A stretch of 64,000 nucleotides of DNA from the NCBI GenBank assembly GCA_033763775.1, contig JANRJW010000010.1:124001-188000 (forward strand). The letters run 5' to 3'. Each line of letters starts with the position of its first letter. Positions within the stretch are counted from its first letter, which is position 1. This DNA comes from JAJTHB01 sp033763775. Lineage in GTDB: Bacteria > Pseudomonadota > Alphaproteobacteria > Rickettsiales > SXRF01. The position numbers and the translations under genes were made by a program. The notes under the pieces are model-generated. The model ran no database searches, was not told the DNA's origin, and worked only from the letters and a program-made list of their open reading frames with translations. Below, one piece after another: positions 15,255-23,855 of this stretch.

Positions 15255-16219
15255 TGGCCAGCCTGCTGATCGAACAACTTTCCTACCGCCGCAGCGCCTT
15301 TGCGCTGGAGGGAATTTCATTATCGCTGGCAAGCGGCAGTACGGCGTCGCTGGTGGGTGCATCCGGCAGCGGAAAAACTACCCTTCTGAATCTGATTGCG
15401 GGATTTATCATGCCCGAGAGCGGGCGTATCATGATTGGCGGTCAGTGTGTGGCCGAAAATGGCCATGGGCTGGCAGCGAACAAGCGTGGTGTCGGGCTGG
15501 TATTTCAGCAGCATGCGCTGTTTCCTCACCTGCGCGTGGAAGATAACATTCTGTTTGGTTGCCCGCAATCTGGCGCGGCGCGCCAGCATGTGCTGCAGGG
15601 ATTGCTTTCGGATTTTCATATTGCACCGCTGGCACGGCGCTACCCGCATGAGCTTTCTGGCGGCGAGCAGCAGCGTGTTGCGCTGGCGCGTGCACTGGCA
15701 GCTGGGCCGCGCGTGCTGCTCATGGATGAGCCTTTTTCCAGCATTGATATGGCATTGCGCCGAGAGCTTCGCCTGGAATGCCTGGAGGTGCTCAGGCGCG
15801 CCGGTGTCACCACCCTGATTGTCACCCATGAGGCGGAAGAGGCGCTGGAACTTTCCGATCAGGTCTATGTGCTGGAGCAGGGACGCATGGTGCAGGTAGG
15901 AAGCCCAGAGCAGGTTTATTTCGAACCAGCCAGCGCGCGTATTGCCAGCCTGTTTGGTGAGGTCAACATCATCACCGATCCTCAGGTAGCCGCAGCGCTG
16001 GGCGGCGATGGTGCGGCGATGCTGCTGGTGCGGCCAGAATCATTGCATGTGAGCAAGGAAAGTGGCGTGCTGGGCGGCGAGGTGATACGAGCTTATTTCC
16101 ATGGCAATCATTATCTCGCTGATTTTCGTCCGCAAGGCAGTGAATCGGTGATCACACTGGAACTTCCCAGCAGCATGAAACTCCACGCGGGTGAGTCCAT
16201 CTTCATCAGTCGTATTTAG
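15254..16219 (+). CDS. fbpC: Iron(III) ABC transporter, ATP-binding protein
   Basis: 321 residues. Walker A GASGSGKTTLLNLIAGF, Q-loop VGLVFQQHALFPHL, signature LSGGEQQRVALARAL, Walker B VLLMDEPFSSID, and H-loop VTHEAEEAL are all intact. A C-terminal ~80-residue regulatory domain (TOBE-like; LLVRPESLHVS) follows, as in FbpC-type ATPases. It is the last gene of the three-gene iron importer; a repeat remnant follows before the convergent lipoprotein gene. Confidence 0.92.
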   Translation: MASLLIEQLSYRRSAFALEGISLSLASGSTASLVGASGSGKTTLLNLIAGFIMPESGRIMIGGQCVAENGHGLAANKRGVGLVFQQHALFPHLRVEDNILFGCPQSGAARQHVLQGLLSDFHIAPLARRYPHELSGGEQQRVALARALAAGPRVLLMDEPFSSIDMALRRELRLECLEVLRRAGVTTLIVTHEAEEALELSDQVYVLEQGRMVQVGSPEQVYFEPASARIASLFGEVNIITDPQVAAALGGDGAAMLLVRPESLHVSKESGVLGGEVIRAYFHGNHYLADFRPQGSESVITLELPSSMKLHAGESIFISRI

Positions 16220-16249
16220 AGTATTTTTTGATTTAATCGTGCGCGAAAC

Positions 16250-16292
16250 ATTCCTTCTCCCTTACGGACAAAAGTAGGGACAAGGTAGTATC
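16250..16292. repeat. Degenerate copy of the CCTTCTCCCTT...GGGACAAGG element
   Basis: CCTTCTCCCTTACGGACAAA followed by AGTAGGGACAAGGTAG resembles the right half of the element inside the TrmJ-like gene (20013-20044, CCTTCTCCCTTTCAGGGACAAGG). It lies between the convergent fbpC and lipoprotein stops. Confidence 0.6.
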
Positions 16293-16293
16293 G

Positions 16294-16899
16294 TTATATT
16301 TCAGCGAGTTTGACCTCAGGCGGCTTGCAGCGCAGGGCGGTGCTCATGCCGCGCAGGTAAGCACGGCGGATTTTACCGGACTCATAGGCGCGCGCCACGG
16401 CTTTGGAGTGCTTCTCCGCACCGGTAACTTTACGCACAATACTGCGAAAAGGAATAATGCTGGCTTTGCCTGCCACAAACCCGATCGCTTCTTTCTGAAG
16501 CATGCTCGCGCCATCTTTCACGTAGTCTGGCGATTCTTCGGGTCTGAGCGAAAGTTTGCCATCAGCGCTATAATGCGCATCGCTTCCCAGTACTTCGTCC
16601 AGCGCGGCGATCTCGCTCTGGATGTCTTTGCATTTAGGTTTGCTGCCGCTGCTGTAAGGGTTGGCAGCAATCTGCTGGAGCGAATCAGGAATCTCATCTT
16701 TTTTGATATTGAGATCCACCAGCGGGCTCTGCGCCGCTTCAAATGCCCCCTGCAGGCTACCTTTGATTGTTTGTGTAAGTAGATTAGTGGCTTCTTCTTT
16801 GGTATCCGTCTGAGTAAAGCGTTCGCTGCCGGCGCAGGCGCTTAAGAAACACAAGCTGCCAAACAGAAAACCAAACCAGTAAAAACTGCGTCCCGTCAT
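16294..16899 (-). CDS. Putative lipoprotein, unknown function
   Basis: 201 residues from ATG 16899, which has GGGGAAG just upstream; the longer frame to 16980 lacks a good start. The N-terminus has a lipoprotein signal: hydrophobic FYWFGFLFGSLCF, then lipobox LSAC-AGS with the lipid-modified cysteine at about residue 22. The mature part is hydrophilic, with a central KCKDIQSEIAALDEVLGS and a basic C-terminus. The residue after Cys is Ala rather than Asp, consistent with outer-membrane sorting. No family recognised. It faces fbpC convergently. Confidence 0.75.
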   Translation of the reverse strand: MTGRSFYWFGFLFGSLCFLSACAGSERFTQTDTKEEATNLLTQTIKGSLQGAFEAAQSPLVDLNIKKDEIPDSLQQIAANPYSSGSKPKCKDIQSEIAALDEVLGSDAHYSADGKLSLRPEESPDYVKDGASMLQKEAIGFVAGKASIIPFRSIVRKVTGAEKHSKAVARAYESGKIRRAYLRGMSTALRCKPPEVKLAEI

Positions 16900-17029
16900 A
16901 GCTTCCCCATGCCATTCGCTTGAGCGCGAATCCTTTCTTGGGGATATGTTGCAATTATACCACATGGTGCGGTGCAACAAAAGGAAAAAATCACTGGCTA
17001 AGCGTTAGTGAGTGTGGTTTGTAGCTTTT

Positions 17030-18904
17030 ATGACCTCCACCCATACCAAGCCTAAACTCATTGCGCTAACCCTCGGTTCTGTCGGCGTTGTTTATGGCGA
17101 TATTGGCACCAGCCCGCTTTATGCCTTCCGTGAGTCCCTGGCCGCAGCGGCAGCGGGCGGGGCGGTAACGGCAGGCATGGTGCTTGGCGTATTATCGCTG
17201 ATTTTATGGGCGCTTATCATCACCGTGACGCTGAAATATGTCGTGCTGCTGCTGCGCGCGGATAATCAGGGCGAGGGTGGTATCCTCTCCTTGATGGCGC
17301 TGGCCATGCGCTCGCTCGGGGGCAAGGCCGCTCCGTTTCTAGTGCTACTGGGGATGGCAGGGGTTTCGCTCTTTTATGGGGATGCTATCATCACCCCAGC
17401 TATTTCCGTACTGTCGGCTATTGAGGGGCTGAAGCTGGTCACTGGCCATTTCAAGCCTTATATTGTGCCGCTGGCGCTTGCCATCATGCTGGTGCTGTTC
17501 ATCGCGCAGTGCCGCGGCACGGCCAGCATGGGGCGTTTTTTCGGGCCGATCATGGTGGTGTGGTTTCTCGCGCTCGGCTGGGGCGGTTTTCTGCACATGT
17601 TTGATAGCCCCGAGGTCTGGCAGGCGTTTAATCCGATGCATGCCATTTATTTTCTCACCCACCATGGCTTTGCCAGCGTCATTGCGCTGGGGGCTGTTGT
17701 GCTGGCGGTGACGGGTGCCGAAGCACTCTATGCTGATATGGGGCATTTCGGCAAAAAGCCCATTCGACTTGCGTGGCTTGGTTTTGTCATGCCCTGCCTG
17801 ATGCTGAACTATATCGGCCAGGCGGGACTTGTGCTGTCAAACCCCGAAGCGGCGCACCAGTCCTTTTATTTAACCTATCCTGACTGGGCGCTGGCGCCGA
17901 TGGTGCTGCTCGCCACCATGGCTTCCATCATTGCGTCGCAGGCGGTGATTTCCGGCGCTTACTCGCTGTCGCAGCAGGCGGTGCAGCTGGGTTTTCTGCC
18001 GCGCCTTCGCGTGGTCTATACCTCCGCCGAGCATCGCGGACAGATCTATCTGCCGCAGGTCAACTGGCTGCTACTTATCGGCGTGGTGCTGCTGATTGAA
18101 ATCTTCAAAAGCTCCGAGGCGCTTGCGTCCGCTTATGGCATCGCGGTAACCGGCACGATGGTGATTTCATCGCTGGTGATGTTTGTGGTAGCGCGGCACG
18201 TGTGGCAATGGCCAGCAGTGCTGGTGGGGGCGGTGGTGCTGCCGCTTTTCCTGATCGATGTGGTGTTTCTTGGTGCCAACCTGCCCAAGCTTTTCGAAGG
18301 CGGCTTTGTGCCGGTGTTGATTGCCATTGCCATGATCATCGTGATGCGCACCTGGCGGCGCGGTAGCGCCTCGCTGCATGAGCAAACACGCGACTACCAG
18401 CACAGCATGGAGCTGCTTATCCGCGACATCAACCACCACCCGCCAAAACGCGTCGAGGGCACGGCCATTTACTTAAGCAGCAATGCCGCTTACGCCCCCA
18501 GCGCTCTGCTGCAGAACCTCAAGCACAACAAAGTGCTGCATGAGCATAACCTCATCATCAACATCCGCTTTGCCACCACGCCCCATGTCGCGGAGGATGA
18601 GCGCGTACAGGTTGAAAAGCTTTGTGAAGACTTTTCTCGCGTCACGATGCAGTTTGGCTATATGGAGCAGCCCAACGTCACCAAAGCGCTTCAGGTGATG
18701 CGCCGTCATGACCTTGCCATGGACATGATGCACACCAGCTATTTTATCTCGCGGCGAAACATTGTGCCGTCGGCACGCTTCGGCATGCCGCTGTGGCAGG
18801 ATCGCATTTTTATCATGCTTGCTAATAATGCTGCCGACGCGGCAGAATATTTCCACATCCCGCGCACCCGCGTCGTGGAGCTCGGCGTGCAGATGACCGT
18901 GTGA
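17030..18904 (+). CDS. kup: KUP family potassium uptake protein
   Basis: 624 residues. Starts MTSTHTKPKLIALTLGSVGV and carries the Kup hallmark VVYGDIGTSPLYAFRE in the first helix, FYGDAIITPAISVLSA in the third, and about 12 membrane helices over residues 15-460, followed by a ~170-residue cytoplasmic C-terminal domain. Low-affinity, proton-coupled potassium uptake. ATG 17030 is preferred over an in-frame GTG at 17012. The stop overlaps the start of the LysE-type gene (TGATG). Confidence 0.95.
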   Translation: MTSTHTKPKLIALTLGSVGVVYGDIGTSPLYAFRESLAAAAAGGAVTAGMVLGVLSLILWALIITVTLKYVVLLLRADNQGEGGILSLMALAMRSLGGKAAPFLVLLGMAGVSLFYGDAIITPAISVLSAIEGLKLVTGHFKPYIVPLALAIMLVLFIAQCRGTASMGRFFGPIMVVWFLALGWGGFLHMFDSPEVWQAFNPMHAIYFLTHHGFASVIALGAVVLAVTGAEALYADMGHFGKKPIRLAWLGFVMPCLMLNYIGQAGLVLSNPEAAHQSFYLTYPDWALAPMVLLATMASIIASQAVISGAYSLSQQAVQLGFLPRLRVVYTSAEHRGQIYLPQVNWLLLIGVVLLIEIFKSSEALASAYGIAVTGTMVISSLVMFVVARHVWQWPAVLVGAVVLPLFLIDVVFLGANLPKLFEGGFVPVLIAIAMIIVMRTWRRGSASLHEQTRDYQHSMELLIRDINHHPPKRVEGTAIYLSSNAAYAPSALLQNLKHNKVLHEHNLIINIRFATTPHVAEDERVQVEKLCEDFSRVTMQFGYMEQPNVTKALQVMRRHDLAMDMMHTSYFISRRNIVPSARFGMPLWQDRIFIMLANNAADAAEYFHIPRTRVVELGVQMTV

Positions 18905-19518
18905 TGCAAGCCGATCTACTGCTCCAATTCTTTCTAGTATGCTTGGTGATCGAGGCGACGCCGGGCCCTAACATGGGCACGCTGGCGTTGCTGTCACTTG
19001 AGGGCGGAAGACGCGCCGGCATGATGATGGTGGCGGGCATTGCCACCGGACTGGCGCTGCTTGGTTTCATCGCGGCGCTGGGTGTATCAACTTTGCTTGC
19101 AGCCTATCCGCTGGTCTATCATTGGCTTCGCTGGCTGGGTATTGCCTATCTTCTGTGGATGGCATTTTCCAGCTGGCAGGGCAGCACTGAAGCATCTCCC
19201 AGCCAGCTCGGCACAAACGGTCAGCACAGCCTTTACTATCGCCACGGCCTCATCCTGAACCTGCTGAATCCAAAGGCGTTGGTATTTTATGTATCCGTGC
19301 TGCCCGGGTTTATCGATCCGCTACTGCCTACTATGGTTCAAACACTGGTCATGACTGCGCTATCAGTAATCGTGGCCACCATTGCCCACAGCTTGATCGT
19401 GCTGCTTGCCAGCAGATCAGCAACATCACTCAGCGTCGCCGGTTCTCATCAAAGGCTGCGACGTATCCTCGCGCTCATGTTTGCCGGGGTAGCGCTGTGG
19501 ATGGCATTTTCCGGCTAG
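18904..19518 (+). CDS. LysE/RhtB family amino-acid exporter
   Basis: 204 residues with five or six membrane helices. The N-terminal IEATPGPNMGTLALLSLEGG is the LysE/RhtB signature, and NLLNPKALVFYVSVLPGF is the second conserved block. Family members export lysine, threonine, homoserine or other amino acids; substrate unknown. Translation is coupled to kup. Its TAG stop shares three bases with the stop of the convergent methyltransferase gene. Confidence 0.9.
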   Translation: MQADLLLQFFLVCLVIEATPGPNMGTLALLSLEGGRRAGMMMVAGIATGLALLGFIAALGVSTLLAAYPLVYHWLRWLGIAYLLWMAFSSWQGSTEASPSQLGTNGQHSLYYRHGLILNLLNPKALVFYVSVLPGFIDPLLPTMVQTLVMTALSVIVATIAHSLIVLLASRSATSLSVAGSHQRLRRILALMFAGVALWMAFSG

Positions 19519-20363
19519 CGTGCCTTGCGCTCGCGCTCCCACAGGCTGCGCAGCAGGCCGCGGAAGCTCTGCAGCTCCTGAGCAGTCCACTGGCCGCGCA
19601 TCAGCATCGTCTGCAGGTTTTGCCACATCACGTCTTTTTTCTCTGGCACGCGGTAGTAATTTACCTCGTCCAGATAACCCTCCAGCTGGCCAAAAAGACC
19701 ATGCCAGTCAGCTTTGGTAGCCAAAGCAGATGACGGATGACGGATAACGGATGACGATGGAGCGTGTTCTGTCATCCGTCCACTGTCATCTGTCATCCGG
19801 TGCGCTCTCGCGCACCATAACTCATACCCCACCACAATCACGCTTTGTGCGAGGTTCAGCGAGAAAAACTCAGGATCGGTGGGAATGGTGATGATGGTGT
19901 CACACTGCGCAATCTCGGCATTCTCAAGCCCGGTGCGCTCGGGGCCAAACACCAGCGCCGCTCGATAACCCTCACCCCGACCCTCTCCCTGAAAGGGAGA
20001 GGGAGTAGTAAGTTCCTTCTCCCTTTCAGGGACAAGGTTAGGATGAGGATTGTACTGTAACATAATTTCGGCTGCCGCTTCCCTCGGCGTTACCACGCGC
20101 TTTTCCATGTCGCGCGGGCGGGCGGTGGTCGCGTAGAGTTGGTGACAGTCTGCGGTGGCGGATGCAAAATCAGCAAAAATTTGCGCCTGCTCCAGAATGT
20201 GCGTGGCGCCGGAAGACACCTCAAAGGCGCGGCTATTTGGCCAGCCATCGCGCGGGGCGACCATGCGCAGCTCGGTAAGGCCAAAATTCGCCATGGCACG
20301 CGCCACCGCGCCGATATTCTCGCCCAGCTGCGGGCGCACCAGAATAACAGCAGGAGACGTCAT
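19515..20363 (-). CDS. trmJ: TrmJ-like SpoU/TrmH family RNA methyltransferase with two in-frame repeat insertions
   Basis: Knotted SPOUT methyltransferase; TrmJ 2'-O-methylates position 32 of tRNAs. Visible motifs: VILVRPQLGENIGAVARAMA (motif 1), LVFGPERTGLENAEI (motif 2), SLNLAQSVIVVGYEL (motif 3), and a C-terminal helical tail typical of TrmJ. Two segments do not belong to the family: residues ~105-132 (NPHPNLVPEREKE...GEGRGEG) and ~189-212 (MTDDSGRMTEHAPSSSVIRH), each encoded by a repeat element that leaves the frame open. Without them the protein would be near 230 residues, the usual length. It overlaps ilvA by 4 bp. Confidence 0.88.
   Translation of the reverse strand: MTSPAVILVRPQLGENIGAVARAMANFGLTELRMVAPRDGWPNSRAFEVSSGATHILEQAQIFADFASATADCHQLYATTARPRDMEKRVVTPREAAAEIMLQYNPHPNLVPEREKELTTPSPFQGEGRGEGYRAALVFGPERTGLENAEIAQCDTIITIPTDPEFFSLNLAQSVIVVGYELWCARAHRMTDDSGRMTEHAPSSSVIRHPSSALATKADWHGLFGQLEGYLDEVNYYRVPEKKDVMWQNLQTMLMRGQWTAQELQSFRGLLRSLWERERKAR
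19729..19799. repeat. In-frame repeat (GATGACGGATAACGG...CATCCGTC...CATCTGTCATCCG) inside the TrmJ-like gene
   Basis: Tandem GATGACG units on the left and CTGTCATCYG units on the right form an imperfect palindrome of about 70 bp. It is translated as RMTDDSGRMTEHAPSSSVIR and neighbouring residues, just after the SPOUT core and before the C-terminal tail. Confidence 0.75.
19965..20048. repeat. In-frame repeat (CCCTCTCCCTGAAAGGGAGAGGG type) inside the TrmJ-like gene
   Basis: About 84 bp: CCTCACCCCGACCCTCTCCC, then a TGAAAGGGAGAGGG hairpin, a short spacer, and TTCTCCCTTTCAGGGACAAGG to GGATGAGG. The reading frame of the methyltransferase passes through it unbroken, adding ~28 residues between motifs 1 and 2. 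A degenerate copy lies at 16250. Confidence 0.8.
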
Positions 20364-21886
20364 GCCCTAAGCATCCTCTCGACCACCTCGTCCGCAAGCG
20401 GCCTTAAGGTTACGGGGCTTCCTTCCATGGCCGCCATGAAGCGGGCGTGATCGCTTGGCGCGGCAAAGGAAAAGCCCATCAGCGCGCGGCCAATTGATTC
20501 ACCTGTATAGGCATAGTTGAAATAGCAAAGGCTGGCGACGTTCGAAATCCGCCGCAGAAAATCGCGCAGCGCGCCGCGCCGCTCAGGGAAATGCACATGG
20601 AAGAAGAGGGGGTGCGTAAACAGCGCTGGATTATAGGGGATGATGCGGTAGCGCGCATCAGCATCGCCGGTGATGTCCTGGTAGGGAATAGCGCGCATAT
20701 TCAGCTCAGCAAGCAGCTTTTCAAGGCGCTCCGGCGAGGCCTCAAATGCCATCACCGGCCAGCCATCCGTCTCGCTGGTTTTGCCATATTGAAATTCCGA
20801 CACGTTGATATCCGGCAGCAGGTTTTCAAGCAGCCCAAGCAGGCTGCCGCGCCCTTCGGCGATGTGCATACGCAAATAGCGCCGGCGGTGTGCCCCCACG
20901 GCGGACTGGCTGGAAATCAGCGCCAGCTTACCAAAATCCATATTCGCGCCGCAGACAATGGCGAGCAGCTTTTTGCCGCGCACTTTATCGGGGTTCGCCT
21001 GCGCATAGTGAATCAGCCCGGCTAGCCCCATCGCGCCGCTCGGCTCGGGAATCACGCGCGAGCACTCCCAGAGCTGCTGGATGGCTGCTGAGACTTCCTC
21101 GTTAGAAACCGTTACGACACCGGAAAGAGTTTCCTTGCAGATGGTAAAGGTGAGATCACCCACACGCTTCACGGCTGTGCCGTCGCAGAACGCATCCACC
21201 TCAGCAAGCGTCACAGGCTCGCCCGCCGCCAGCGCCGCTTTCATGCTGGCCTGCCCCACACCTTCCACGCCGAGCATCAGTGTTTTGGGGTGGTGTGATT
21301 TAAGCCATGCCGAGACACCCGCCGCTAATCCCCCGCCGCCGATTTGCAAAAACACCACATCAAACGGCCCTTCGCCGCAAAGCGCCAGCTCGTCGGCGAT
21401 CGTTGCTTGCCCGGCGATGGTGTGCAGGTCGTCAAATGGGTGAACATAGTCATAGCCGTGCTTATCGCAGTAGGCGCGCGCTTCGGCGGAGGTCTGGTCA
21501 AAGTTATCGCCGACCAGAATCACTTCGGCGGCATTCTGTCCGTGGCGTTTCACCGCGTCCTGCTTCATCAGCGGGGTGGGCAGGGGCATGAAAATCTTGG
21601 CTTCAATACCAAGCATCCGCGCGGCCAGCGACACGCCCTGCGCGTGGTTGCCGGCCGAGGCCGCGACCACCATCTTCGCACCTTTTTCTTTCAGCACCGC
21701 GGTGGCGTTATACGCCCCGCGCCATTTATAGGCATTGATCGGCGAGAGATCCTCGCGCTTGATGAAAATCTCCGCTTCGATGCCCGGAATGCGAATCTTC
21801 TCCAGCGGCGTCGCGCTTCCGGCATGATACACGCGCGTGCGGGCAAGTAATACTTCGGAGAAGAGTTGTTCTTTGGGCGAGGTCAT
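20360..21886 (-). CDS. ilvA: Threonine ammonia-lyase, biosynthetic (with two C-terminal ACT-like domains)
   Basis: Deaminates threonine to 2-oxobutanoate, the first step of isoleucine synthesis. 508 residues: PLP lysine in LSPINAYKWRGAYN, ASAGNHAQGVSLAARMLGI, phosphate loop QIGGGGLAAGVSAWL, then a C-terminal regulatory region from ~330 with two ACT-like repeats that normally mediate isoleucine inhibition and valine activation. ATGA overlaps join it to the DUF5615 gene upstream and the TrmJ-like gene downstream, so the four genes 22438-19515 look like one operon. Confidence 0.94.
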   Translation of the reverse strand: MTSPKEQLFSEVLLARTRVYHAGSATPLEKIRIPGIEAEIFIKREDLSPINAYKWRGAYNATAVLKEKGAKMVVAASAGNHAQGVSLAARMLGIEAKIFMPLPTPLMKQDAVKRHGQNAAEVILVGDNFDQTSAEARAYCDKHGYDYVHPFDDLHTIAGQATIADELALCGEGPFDVVFLQIGGGGLAAGVSAWLKSHHPKTLMLGVEGVGQASMKAALAAGEPVTLAEVDAFCDGTAVKRVGDLTFTICKETLSGVVTVSNEEVSAAIQQLWECSRVIPEPSGAMGLAGLIHYAQANPDKVRGKKLLAIVCGANMDFGKLALISSQSAVGAHRRRYLRMHIAEGRGSLLGLLENLLPDINVSEFQYGKTSETDGWPVMAFEASPERLEKLLAELNMRAIPYQDITGDADARYRIIPYNPALFTHPLFFHVHFPERRGALRDFLRRISNVASLCYFNYAYTGESIGRALMGFSFAAPSDHARFMAAMEGSPVTLRPLADEVVERMLRA

Positions 21887-22215
21887 GGAATCACCAATAC
21901 TGATTCAACCATGCTGGCTAAAAAATCATCGATTTCCTTCTGGTGCGCCAGCAGCATATGCTCGATATCAGAAGTAGAGACATTGCCGGCTCGAATGATA
22001 ATCACTTTTGGCGGTGCGCCATAAAGCAGTGCTAGATGTAAAAAATCACTGTCCTTGGTAAGGATACAGAGAGCCTTATTTTTTGCATCTTCCCAGATCG
22101 CCCGGTCACTTGCTTGTGAAAGCGCGAGGTCATAAACATGGTTACAGCCCGGCCAGACGCGCGAAAGTGGCGCGATCAGTTTTCGTGAAAGATTTTGGTC
22201 AAGTAGAAACGTCAC
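21883..22215 (-). CDS. DUF5615 family PIN-like protein (putative toxin)
   Basis: 110 residues from GTG 22215, which follows the DUF433 stop by one base. The N-terminus VTFLLDQNLSRKLIAPLSRV with an early acidic residue (LLDQNLS), ILTKDSDF and the AP-KVIIIRAGNVST segment are the signature of DUF5615, a compact PIN-like nuclease fold usually encoded beside a DUF433 protein. The pair is predicted to act as a toxin-antitoxin module, with the second protein as the RNase-like toxin. An upstream ATG frame (22257) overlaps DUF433 and is less plausible. It overlaps ilvA by 4 bp. Confidence 0.82.
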   Translation of the reverse strand: MTFLLDQNLSRKLIAPLSRVWPGCNHVYDLALSQASDRAIWEDAKNKALCILTKDSDFLHLALLYGAPPKVIIIRAGNVSTSDIEHMLLAHQKEIDDFLASMVESVLVIP

Positions 22216-22216
22216 G

Positions 22217-22438
22217 TTAGTGCGATGTATGCAGCAGGTGTTCACGGTTTGCTGCAAACGCCAAACATGCCTGAATATGCTCAGATTTTAATTCAGGAAA
22301 ATCCTTACGAATTTGCTCTGATGTCATGCCCGAGGCGAGATATTCCAGCACATCGCTCACCGTAATACGTGTGCCTTTGATGCATGGCTTTCCTGAGCGA
22401 ACTCCAGAACGAATATCAATTAATTCTCTAAATTCCAT
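22217..22438 (-). CDS. DUF433 family protein (putative antitoxin)
   Basis: 73 residues. Contains IDIRSGVRSGKPCIKGTRIT, VSDVLEYLASGMTSEQIRKD and FPELKSEHIQACLAFAA, which are the DUF433 hallmarks: a small winged-helix-like domain related to VapB45-type antitoxins. GAGG five bases before the ATG is a good ribosome site. It is the first gene of a run that continues through DUF5615, ilvA and trmJ. Confidence 0.88.
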   Translation of the reverse strand: MEFRELIDIRSGVRSGKPCIKGTRITVSDVLEYLASGMTSEQIRKDFPELKSEHIQACLAFAANREHLLHTSH

Positions 22439-22484
22439 AGATCCTCAATGTCAAAAAAGAACTTATGCTATTTCAGCCCAGAGA

Positions 22485-23855
22485 TCAAGCCCGTCTCCAG
22501 TCAGTGGTGCCGTCGGGGCGGTCTTCCAGTAAAATGCCACTATCGGCCAGTTCCTTGCGGATGCGGTCGGCCTCCGACCAGTTTTTCGCTTTCTTAGCGG
22601 CGATGCGCGCATCAATCTTTGCCTGAATATCGCCATCAGCTGAAGCGCTGCTTTCGCCTTTGAACCAGCTATCTGGGTTTTGCTGCAGTAGGCCAAGCAG
22701 GTTCGTCATGGCTTTCAGCTCATCCGGCGAGGCGCTATGCATCATGCTGATCGCGCGCGGGGTGTTGAGGTCATCGCAGAGAGCGGTAAAGAAGGCATTA
22801 GGCATTAGTGATTGGGGATTGAGATTTTCTTCACTAATCCCTGATGCCTGATGCCTAATCCCTATCTGACGATACCATCCATCCAGTATCTTCTTAGCGT
22901 CCGTTAGCAGTTTTTCGTTCCAGTCTAGCGGCTCGTTATATTTGGTCATGAGATAGGCAAGGCGGATGACTTCGCCCGGCACACCCTTATCCAGCACATC
23001 TTTCACGGTGGTGAAGTTGCCGAGCGATTTGCTCATTTTTTCTCCGCCGACTGTAAGGAACCCATTATGCACCCAGTAGCGCGCGAAGTGTGAGCCTTTC
23101 GCGGAGCAGCGCGACTGTGCGATTTCGTTTTCATGGTGCGGAAACATCAGATCCGCGCCGCCGCCGTGAATGTCAAAATCCGTGCCGAGATATTTGCTGC
23201 TCATGGCTGAACATTCAATATGCCAGCCCGGGCGGCCGCGTCCCCACGGCGAATCAAACACGCTGGAGGGATCATCGCCGCTTTCCGCCGGTTTCCACAG
23301 CACAAAATCACCCGGATGTTTTTTGTATGATTCCACCTCGATACGCGCGCCGGCAATGAGTTCATCGAGCCTCCGGCCTGATAGCGCGCCGTAATCCTGA
23401 TACGAATCCACCGCGAAAAGCACATGGCCATCCGCCGCGTACGCATGACCCTCGCTGATGAGCTTCTGGCTGATTGCGATCATTTCCTTGATGTGAGCCG
23501 TTGCGCGCGGCTCGTGCGTGGGCGGCAGGCAGTTCAGCGCGGCGATATCATCATGAAACCAGCCTTCGACGCGCTTCGTCAGCGCCGAGATCGGCTCGCC
23601 GTTTTGTTTGGCGGCAGCGTTGATTTTATCGTCCACATCGGTGATGTTGCGCGCATAGGTGACGTGCTCTTTGCCATAGATTTCGCGCAGCACACGAAAC
23701 AGCACATCATACACCACTGTGCTGCGCGCATTGCCAAGGTGCGGCCGGTCATACACCGTCGGCCCACACACATACATTCGCACATTCTTGCTATCCAGCG
23801 GCGTGAAGGCTTCCTTGCGGCGGGTGAGGGTGTTGTAGAGAGATAGTGTGGTCAT
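22485..23855 (-). CDS. cysS: Cysteine--tRNA ligase with an in-frame repeat insertion
   Basis: 456 residues. Class I synthetase: zinc cysteine in MYVCGPTVYDRPHLGNARS (with the HLGN variant of HIGH), GWHIECSAMSSKYLG (zinc site), HHENEIAQS, and KMSKS in GGEKMSKSLGN. Between LDGWYRQIG and FFTALCDDLNTPRA lies IRHQASGISEENLNPQSLMP, absent from the family and encoded by a repeat at 22794-22862. It starts inside the gltX stop (ATGA), so the two are coupled. Confidence 0.94.
   Translation of the reverse strand: MTTLSLYNTLTRRKEAFTPLDSKNVRMYVCGPTVYDRPHLGNARSTVVYDVLFRVLREIYGKEHVTYARNITDVDDKINAAAKQNGEPISALTKRVEGWFHDDIAALNCLPPTHEPRATAHIKEMIAISQKLISEGHAYAADGHVLFAVDSYQDYGALSGRRLDELIAGARIEVESYKKHPGDFVLWKPAESGDDPSSVFDSPWGRGRPGWHIECSAMSSKYLGTDFDIHGGGADLMFPHHENEIAQSRCSAKGSHFARYWVHNGFLTVGGEKMSKSLGNFTTVKDVLDKGVPGEVIRLAYLMTKYNEPLDWNEKLLTDAKKILDGWYRQIGIRHQASGISEENLNPQSLMPNAFFTALCDDLNTPRAISMMHSASPDELKAMTNLLGLLQQNPDSWFKGESSASADGDIQAKIDARIAAKKAKNWSEADRIRKELADSGILLEDRPDGTTDWRRA
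22794..22862. repeat. In-frame repeat (GGCATTAGGCATTAGTGATT...) inside cysS
   Basis: GGCATTAGGCATTAGTGATT at one end and CACTAATCCCTGATGCCTGA then TGCCTAATCCC at the other are complementary, around a GAGATTTTCTTC centre. It is translated in frame without a stop, in the linker between the CysS catalytic core and its helical-bundle domain, a surface-exposed position that could tolerate extra residues. Confidence 0.8.
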
